This document shows, one piece after another, positions 58,894-64,000 of a DNA stretch of 64,000 nt. The position numbers and the translations under genes were made by a program. The notes under the pieces are model-generated. The model was not told the DNA's origin, made no database searches, and saw only the letters and a program-made list of their open reading frames with translations. Position 1 is the first letter of the stretch. Every line of letters begins with the position of its first letter. The DNA is taken from assembly GCA_002344055.1 (NCBI GenBank), contig DDTH01000011.1:235748-299747 (forward strand). The letters are read 5' to 3'. This DNA is from Sphingomonadales bacterium UBA2369. Its GTDB lineage: Bacteria; Pseudomonadota; Alphaproteobacteria; Sphingomonadales; Sphingomonadaceae.

Positions 58894-60330
58894 TTGGCCC
58901 TGTTCAACCGTCTGTGCCGGAGTTGCGTCTTGTCCCTGCTGAACCGCCCGAAAGCCGCCGCCGCGGCGCTTGCCATCGCCCTGATCATGCCCGCCTGCTC
59001 CTCCGGCGGCGATGGCGGATTGCCGGCCGCGCAGGCAGACGGCGTCACGCCCGAAATGCTGCAGGCGGCGGTGCAGGACGACGATACGCGCCGCTTCTAC
59101 GAGGCGCGGCAGTGGCAGTCGGCGTGGAGCGAGGAAGCGGCCGGGCAATTGCGCGCCGCCCTGAACAATGCCGTCCGGCACGGCCTGAACCCCGCCACCT
59201 TCGCAGAAGGGCTGGACGCGGCCGGATCGCCCGCCGAGCGCGACGTGGCGCTGACCAAGGCGGCAATGGCCTATGCCAATGCGCTCGCCCATGGCCGGGT
59301 CGATCCGGCGCGGCTGTTCAATGTCTATACCCTGCCGCGCAACCGGGTGGACATTCCCGCCGGTCTCGCCGAAGCGGTGGGCCGGGGCGATGCGAGCCGC
59401 TGGATCGAGAGCCTGGCACCGCAGGACGAAGAATATCTGGCTTTGTCCGATGCCTATGTCGGGCAATTGCAGGCGGCGCAGCAGCCGCAGCCCGCACCTG
59501 CCGAGACTGGCAATGCCGCCCAGCCCAAGGAGAAAGGCGCGCAGATCGCACCGCCGGAAGTGCCTCGCGACCGGGCGGTCGTGCTGGCCGCCAACCTGGA
59601 GCGCCGCCGCTGGCTGGAGCGCGACCCGGCCCGCACGCGGATCGACGTGAACACCGCCGCGACCTTCCTGCGCTACATTCGCGACGGCGCGGTGGCGGAT
59701 CAGCGGGTGGTGGTGAATGGCGAGCCGGGCTGGGAAACGCCGCAGCTGCAATCGCCCTTGTTCCGGCTGTCGGCCAATCCCGACTGGACAGTGCCCGCTT
59801 CGATCGAGCGCGCCGAACTGGGCAATCTCAGCCCCGCCGCGCTCGCCCGCCGCAACATGGCGCGCGAAAATGGCCGGCTGGTGCAGCAGCCGGGGCCGAA
59901 CAACGCGCTCGGCCTGGTCAAGTTCGACATGCGCAACGACCACGCCATCTATCTGCACGATACGCCCAGCAAGGCGGCATTCGGGCAGGAGGAACGCCAC
60001 CTGAGTCACGGCTGCGTGCGGGTGAACGACGCGCTCGGCTTCGCCCGGATGATCGCCGATCACCATGGCAAACGCGCGGAACTGGACGCGGCGCTCGGCC
60101 AGCGGGAGCAGGAAACGACCTTCATCGATCTCGGCGCGGAGATTCCCGTGCGGCTGCTCTATCACACCGCCTATCTGGACGGCGGCGGGCTGGTCTTCGC
60201 CCCGGACATTTACGGCTGGGACGCGAAGATCGCGGAAGCGCTCGGCATGCCCGTGCCACCCGCCAGCGCCGATGCCGAGCGCCGGGCGGAGCAGCGCCGC
60301 CGCAATCGCGGCTCGGACGTCGGGCCGTAA
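58894..60330 (+). CDS. Murein L,D-transpeptidase (YcbB/LdtD type)
   Basis: 478 aa from a TTG at 58894, with GGGGAG upstream; a later start is possible. A membrane or lipoprotein-like N-terminus (IALIMPAC, Cys near 35) is followed by a peptidoglycan-binding region and the YkuD domain. Catalytic H372 and C374 lie in SHGCVRVND. The enzyme makes 3-3 cross-links or attaches lipoproteins to peptidoglycan. Confidence 0.9.
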   Translation: MALFNRLCRSCVLSLLNRPKAAAAALAIALIMPACSSGGDGGLPAAQADGVTPEMLQAAVQDDDTRRFYEARQWQSAWSEEAAGQLRAALNNAVRHGLNPATFAEGLDAAGSPAERDVALTKAAMAYANALAHGRVDPARLFNVYTLPRNRVDIPAGLAEAVGRGDASRWIESLAPQDEEYLALSDAYVGQLQAAQQPQPAPAETGNAAQPKEKGAQIAPPEVPRDRAVVLAANLERRRWLERDPARTRIDVNTAATFLRYIRDGAVADQRVVVNGEPGWETPQLQSPLFRLSANPDWTVPASIERAELGNLSPAALARRNMARENGRLVQQPGPNNALGLVKFDMRNDHAIYLHDTPSKAAFGQEERHLSHGCVRVNDALGFARMIADHHGKRAELDAALGQREQETTFIDLGAEIPVRLLYHTAYLDGGGLVFAPDIYGWDAKIAEALGMPVPPASADAERRAEQRRRNRGSDVGP

Positions 60331-60372
60331 CCGCTCTTTAGCGGCGGCGGCGGGCGCGCTATGCCGGGCGCC

Positions 60373-61017
60373 ATGACGCGCCCGCTGCTGCACGATTATT
60401 TCCGCTCCTCCGCCGCCTATCGCGTGCGGATCGCGCTCAAGCTGAAGGGCGTGGAATATGACAGCGTCAGCGTCGATCTGCGCACCGGCGAGCAGTCGAG
60501 CGACGCCTATCGCGCCCGCAATCCGCAGGGGCTGGTGCCGATGCTGGAAATTGACGGGCACAGCCTGACGCAGAGCCTGGCGATCATCGACTATCTCGAC
60601 GCGACCCGGCCCGAGCCGCGACTGGTGCCTGCGGACGCGGCCGACCGCGCGCATGTGCTGGCCATGGCGCTGGTCATTGCCTGCGACATCCACCCGCTGA
60701 ACAATCTGCGCGTGCTGCGCTACCTGCAGCACGAGCTGGGGCAGGACGAACCCGCGCGGAACAGCTGGTACGCACACTGGATCACCGAGGGCCTGACCGC
60801 GCTCGAAACGCTCGCCGCGCCGCGCGCCGGGCGCTTCCTGTTCGGCGACGCGCCGGGCCTCGCGGACATCTGCCTGGTGCCGCAACTCTACAATGCGCGC
60901 CGTTTCGACGTGCCGCTGGACGCCTATCCGGTCTTGCTTCGCGCCGAGCAGCAAGCCAACAAACTGGACGCCTTCATTGCGGCGCACCCCGACAGGGTGG
61001 CGGCGCTCGCGAACTGA
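60373..61017 (+). CDS. maiA: Maleylacetoacetate isomerase-like zeta GST
   Basis: 214 aa from ATG 60373 (ATG 60361 is possible). The zeta-class signature YFRSSAAYRVRIALKLKGV has the Ser-Ser-x-x catalytic motif, followed by NPQGLVPMLEIDG and the alpha C-terminal domain. It would isomerise maleylacetoacetate in tyrosine breakdown. The other pathway genes are not adjacent, so the in vivo substrate is inferred. Confidence 0.88.
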   Translation: MTRPLLHDYFRSSAAYRVRIALKLKGVEYDSVSVDLRTGEQSSDAYRARNPQGLVPMLEIDGHSLTQSLAIIDYLDATRPEPRLVPADAADRAHVLAMALVIACDIHPLNNLRVLRYLQHELGQDEPARNSWYAHWITEGLTALETLAAPRAGRFLFGDAPGLADICLVPQLYNARRFDVPLDAYPVLLRAEQQANKLDAFIAAHPDRVAALAN

Positions 61018-61031
61018 CTGGGGAGACTGAC

Positions 61032-61850
61032 ATGGGCCGCGTGGACGCCATCAACCGGGGCATGGACCAGGCCAGCCCGCTCGCCTCTGTCGAGATTCCG
61101 TCGCTGCAGGGCCGGGTCAGCGAGGAGGAATGGAAGGTCCGCGTCGATCTCGCCGCCGCTTACCGCATGGTCGCGCATTTCGGCTGGGACGATCTGATCT
61201 TCACGCACCTCTCGGCGCGCGTGCCGGGGCCGGACCATCATTTCCTGCTCAACCCCTATAATCTGATGTTCGAGGAAGTGACCGCCTCGTCGCTGGTGAA
61301 GGTCGATCAGCACGGCAATCCGGTCGAGCCGACGCCGTTCATCACCAATCCGGCCGGCTTCGTCATCCACTCAGCCCTGCACATGGGCCGCGAGGATGCG
61401 GGCGCGGTGATGCACCTCCATACGCCGCACGGACAGGCCGTGTCGGTGCACAGCGACGGCCTGCTACCGCTGACCCAGACGGCGATGCTCGTCCGGCACG
61501 AGATCGGCTTCCACGATTATGAGGGTGTCGCGGTCGACCTGGCCGAGCGCGAGCGGCTGGTCGAGGATCTGGGCGACAAGAATCTGATGCTGCTGCGCAA
61601 TCACGGCACCCTCGCGATCGGCGCCAATGTCGGCGAATGCTTCATCAAGCTCTATTATTTCGAGCGCGCCTGCCAGGCCCAGGTGATGGCGCTGAGCGCC
61701 GGCACGGAGAATATCAACAACCCGCCCCAGGGCGCGCCGGAAGTGACGGCGCAACAGGGCGCGGCGGGGCTGAAAGTGGTGGCGAATCTGCTGGCCTGGC
61801 CGGCCTTGCTGCGCAAGGCGCACCGGCTGGATCCGGGGTTCGCGACCTAG
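61032..61850 (+). CDS. Class II aldolase/adducin-family protein
   Basis: 272 aa. Zinc-ligand pattern HLHTPHGQAVS and NHGTLAIGANVGECF, with the YYFERACQAQVMAL end. Fold fits class II aldolases such as fuculose-phosphate aldolase and adducin-like proteins. No sugar operon is near, so substrate unknown. It follows maiA by 14 bases, and may be co-transcribed. Confidence 0.88.
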   Translation: MGRVDAINRGMDQASPLASVEIPSLQGRVSEEEWKVRVDLAAAYRMVAHFGWDDLIFTHLSARVPGPDHHFLLNPYNLMFEEVTASSLVKVDQHGNPVEPTPFITNPAGFVIHSALHMGREDAGAVMHLHTPHGQAVSVHSDGLLPLTQTAMLVRHEIGFHDYEGVAVDLAERERLVEDLGDKNLMLLRNHGTLAIGANVGECFIKLYYFERACQAQVMALSAGTENINNPPQGAPEVTAQQGAAGLKVVANLLAWPALLRKAHRLDPGFAT

Positions 61851-62329
61851 CGCGGCTGGAGAGTCGCCCAGATCACGACCCGGCGGTTGTCCGCTTCACT
61901 CTCCCCGTGACGTTCGGCGGGCTGCGGCCGCGAGACTCCAGCCAGAAGGATGTTGATCGCGGCACGCGGCAACCCTTTGCTGAGCAGATATTGCCGGATC
62001 GCTGTCGCTCGCTGACGCGATAGGGGCAGGTCGTCAGCCTCAGCCTCTGACCGATCCGAGTGCGCCTCCAAAAGATAGATCGGCTCGCCGGCACCGCCGC
62101 CGCCCCTGTGATAGGCGTGCCAATTCGCCGCAAGGAAATCGAGTGCGCGCCGCGCGCGTTCGGTCAGTGCCGCGTCGTTGCCATCGAAATAGATGTAGGT
62201 TGGATGAGGCCCGATCGTCGGACAGGCCGTATCCACTCGATACTGCGCGCCGTTGGGGCATATTTTCCAGCCATCCGGAGCAGGCTGGCCTCCTGTCATG
62301 GTCGCGACCAGCAGGAGGGCTCCTCCCAT
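61847..62329 (-). CDS. OmpA-like protein coupled to rpoN
   Basis: 160 aa from ATG 62329, which overlaps the rpoN stop (TGATG). A short hydrophobic N-terminus may be a signal peptide (MGGALLLVATMTGG). The OmpA-like region YIYFDGNDAALTERARRALDF, LLEAHSDRSEAEADDLPLS and NRRVVIWA is complete. It is probably a periplasmic peptidoglycan-binding protein. Its link with rpoN by overlap is unusual. Confidence 0.75.
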   Translation of the reverse strand: MGGALLLVATMTGGQPAPDGWKICPNGAQYRVDTACPTIGPHPTYIYFDGNDAALTERARRALDFLAANWHAYHRGGGGAGEPIYLLEAHSDRSEAEADDLPLSRQRATAIRQYLLSKGLPRAAINILLAGVSRPQPAERHGESEADNRRVVIWATLQPR

Positions 62330-63852
62330 CACGCCGCCCGCGCCCCGATCGCTTTCTGCCGCCGACGCTGCACGGACGAACCGATGCCGATCGCCTCGCG
62401 ATATTTGGCCACCGTGCGGCGGGCGATGTCGAAACCCTCCGCTTTCAGCAGGTCGACCAGGCTGTCGTCGCTGAGGATCGCGTTGGGGCTTTCGGCGACA
62501 CACAGGGCGCGGATGCGACTCTTGACCGCTTCGGCGGAGACGCCTTCGCCGCCGGCGCTGTCCTCGGTCGCGGCGGTGCGGATGCCGCTGGTGAAAAAAT
62601 ATTTCAGCTCGAACAGGCCGCGGTCGCAGCTGAGATATTTGTTCGAGGTGACGCGGCTGATCGTGCTCTCATGCAGCCCGACTTCCTCGGCGATCTGTCG
62701 GAGGGTCAGCGGTTTCAGGAAAGCGACACCGCCGCGGAAGAAGCCGTCCTGCTGCTTCACGATTTCGGTCGCGACCTTCACGATCGTGCGCGCGCGCTGG
62801 TCGAGCGCCTTCATCAGCCAGTTCGCGTCGGCCAGACATTCCTGCAGCCAGGCCTTGGACTTCTTGTCCTGAGCGCCGCCCGACAGCTCGGCATAATAGG
62901 TGCGGTTGACCAGCAATTTGGGCAGGCTGGCGCTGTTCAGCTCGACCGCCCAGCCCATGCCGCGGCGGGAGATGAACACGTCCGGCGCGACCGCATCGAC
63001 ACGGTCATCGCCGCTGTCGAACCGGAGGCCGGGCTTGGGATCGTAGGCGCGCAGCTCGCGGATCATGTCGGCCAGATCCTCGTCATCGACCTGGCAGATG
63101 CGCTTCAGCGCGGCGAAATTGCCCTTGGCGAGATAATCGAGATTGGCGATCAGCCGGACCATGCAGGGATCGTAGCGGTCCGCCTCCTTCGCCTGGATGG
63201 CCAGGCATTCGGCCAGGTTGCGCGCGGCGATGCCGGGCGGATCGAAGGTCTGGACGAGGCCCAGCACCCGCTCCACCTCCGCGAGCGGCACGCCGATCCG
63301 CTGCGCGAATTCGGGCAAGGCGCCGGATAGGTAGCCGGTCTCGTCGACCATCTCGATCAGCAATTCGGCGATGGCGAGATCGAGGCCGGACAATGTCTCG
63401 CCCGCCTGCCGCCGGAGGTGATCGTGCAACGTGTCGCCCGACGCGGCGAAGGCATCGAAATCCGGCCCGTCCTCCGGCGCGGCGCCATTGCCGGTGCCGC
63501 CCATGCCGAGGCCGCCATCGCCGCCCATGCCGATCCGGTCGGCGGCGCTGTCCTGATGGAAATCCTCGCCGCCGACATCGACGTCGAGCGCGCCGTCGCC
63601 GGCAGGCGCGTCGCTGGCGGCGATTTCCTCGGGAGGCGCGGCCGGTTCGAAATCCGGCTCCGGGGCCTGGGCGGCCGGGCCGTCCTCGGCCGGTCCGCCG
63701 GTGTCGAGCAAAGGATTGCGCTCGAGTTGTTCGGCGATGAAGCCCTCAATCTCCAGATTGGACAAAGCCAGCAGCTTGATCGCCTGCTGCAACTGCGGCG
63801 TCATCACCAGCGACTGGGACTGGCGCAGGTCGAGGCGTGGCGCGAGGCTCAT
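62329..63852 (-). CDS. rpoN: RNA polymerase sigma-54 factor RpoN
   Basis: 507 aa. Region I opens RLDLRQSQSLVMTPQLQQAI; an acidic region II (about 55-120) follows; the C-terminal RpoN box is ARRTVAKYREAIGIGSS and a helix-turn-helix precedes it (SRVTSNKYLSCDRGLFELKYFF region). Sigma-54 drives nitrogen, motility or stress genes with enhancer-binding activators. It follows lptB, the standard order. Confidence 0.96.
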   Translation of the reverse strand: MSLAPRLDLRQSQSLVMTPQLQQAIKLLALSNLEIEGFIAEQLERNPLLDTGGPAEDGPAAQAPEPDFEPAAPPEEIAASDAPAGDGALDVDVGGEDFHQDSAADRIGMGGDGGLGMGGTGNGAAPEDGPDFDAFAASGDTLHDHLRRQAGETLSGLDLAIAELLIEMVDETGYLSGALPEFAQRIGVPLAEVERVLGLVQTFDPPGIAARNLAECLAIQAKEADRYDPCMVRLIANLDYLAKGNFAALKRICQVDDEDLADMIRELRAYDPKPGLRFDSGDDRVDAVAPDVFISRRGMGWAVELNSASLPKLLVNRTYYAELSGGAQDKKSKAWLQECLADANWLMKALDQRARTIVKVATEIVKQQDGFFRGGVAFLKPLTLRQIAEEVGLHESTISRVTSNKYLSCDRGLFELKYFFTSGIRTAATEDSAGGEGVSAEAVKSRIRALCVAESPNAILSDDSLVDLLKAEGFDIARRTVAKYREAIGIGSSVQRRRQKAIGARAA

Positions 63853-63934
63853 CGCCGGCCCTTATTCCACGCGATTCTTACCTTGTCATTGCCGAACAAG
63901 CAGGAATCGTGCCCAGATCGGCTTTTTCCCGTCT

Positions 63935-64000
63935 TTACAGCGCGAAGCTCTCGCCCAGATACAGGCGGCGGACATTCTCGTCCTTGACGAGATCCTCGGG
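63935..64000 (-). CDS. lptB: LptB, LPS-export ATPase (3' end only)
   Basis: Only 21 codons are inside the window: PEDLVKDENVRRLYLGESFAL then TAA at 63935. This is the C-terminal consensus of LptB (NEHVRRVYLGE-F), the ATPase of the LPS transporter. The rest lies beyond 64000. Its place upstream of rpoN supports the call. Confidence 0.85.
   Translation of the reverse strand, partial: PEDLVKDENVRRLYLGESFAL

Overview
The window is a GC-rich, gene-dense chromosomal segment from an alphaproteobacterium, most likely of the order Sphingomonadales. This rests on gene content and order read from the sequence: ybgC-tolQ-tolR-tolA-tolB-pal, ruvC-ruvA-ruvB with a GTTC-N7-GTTC LexA box typical of Alphaproteobacteria, an EipA/DUF1134 protein, lptB-rpoN, several secreted dipeptidyl/oligopeptidases, and characteristic intergenic palindromes. 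I see no rRNA, transposase, integrase, prophage or CRISPR array. It is mostly core chromosome with scattered accessory genes.

Layout. 0-9 kb: secreted M28 peptidase, RlmB-type rRNA methyltransferase, 2Fe-2S ferredoxin divergent from an AlkA-type glycosylase, two head-to-head paralogues of a secreted HExxH/TPR-like protein flanking a decayed AlkA 3' copy, and an ABC-F ATPase. 9-19 kb: YdcH-like protein, DPP-IV-type peptidase coupled to a YghU-type glutathione enzyme, membrane and OmpA-like proteins, a DUF6065/cupin fusion, a possible Fur-type operator, MgtC-like, VOC and transglutaminase-like proteins. 19-24 kb: tol-pal cluster with an extra TolA C-terminal-domain paralogue between tolA and tolB. 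24-30 kb: ruv cluster with two unrelated genes inside it, DUF3089 hydrolase and yebC. 30-41 kb: tRNA-Thr(GGT), cupin, aminopeptidase P, prolyl oligopeptidase, thioesterase, hydrolase, serS, DUF2721, retropepsin-like protease, a lipoprotein and ispG. 41-52 kb: serine hydrolase, GAF-EAL protein, acyltransferase, an SPFH/Arc-like/micro-membrane-protein operon, isoaspartyl peptidase, S1/P1 nuclease, a lipoprotein pair, ygfZ divergent from pyrC, and eipA. 52-64 kb: tRNA-Ser(GCT), MarR regulator, DMT transporter, amidohydrolase, TfoX-like protein, tRNA-Thr(CGT), 2OG-Fe(II) oxygenase and sulfotransferase-like pair, PilZ protein, L,D-transpeptidase, maleylacetoacetate isomerase-like GST, class II aldolase, an OmpA-like gene coupled to rpoN, and the 3' end of lptB.

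Many neighbours are joined by ATGA, GTGA or TGATG overlaps, so translational coupling is a general habit here. The most distinctive elements are the duplicated TolA domain in tol-pal, the SPFH/Arc-like operon with a palindrome at its promoter, a compact small transcription unit with a perfect Shine-Dalgarno sequence near 19 kb, the cupin fusion that lacks a metal ligand, and a stop-less helix-turn-helix remnant in frame with ispG. All functional calls come from reading motifs by eye; no database search was run.
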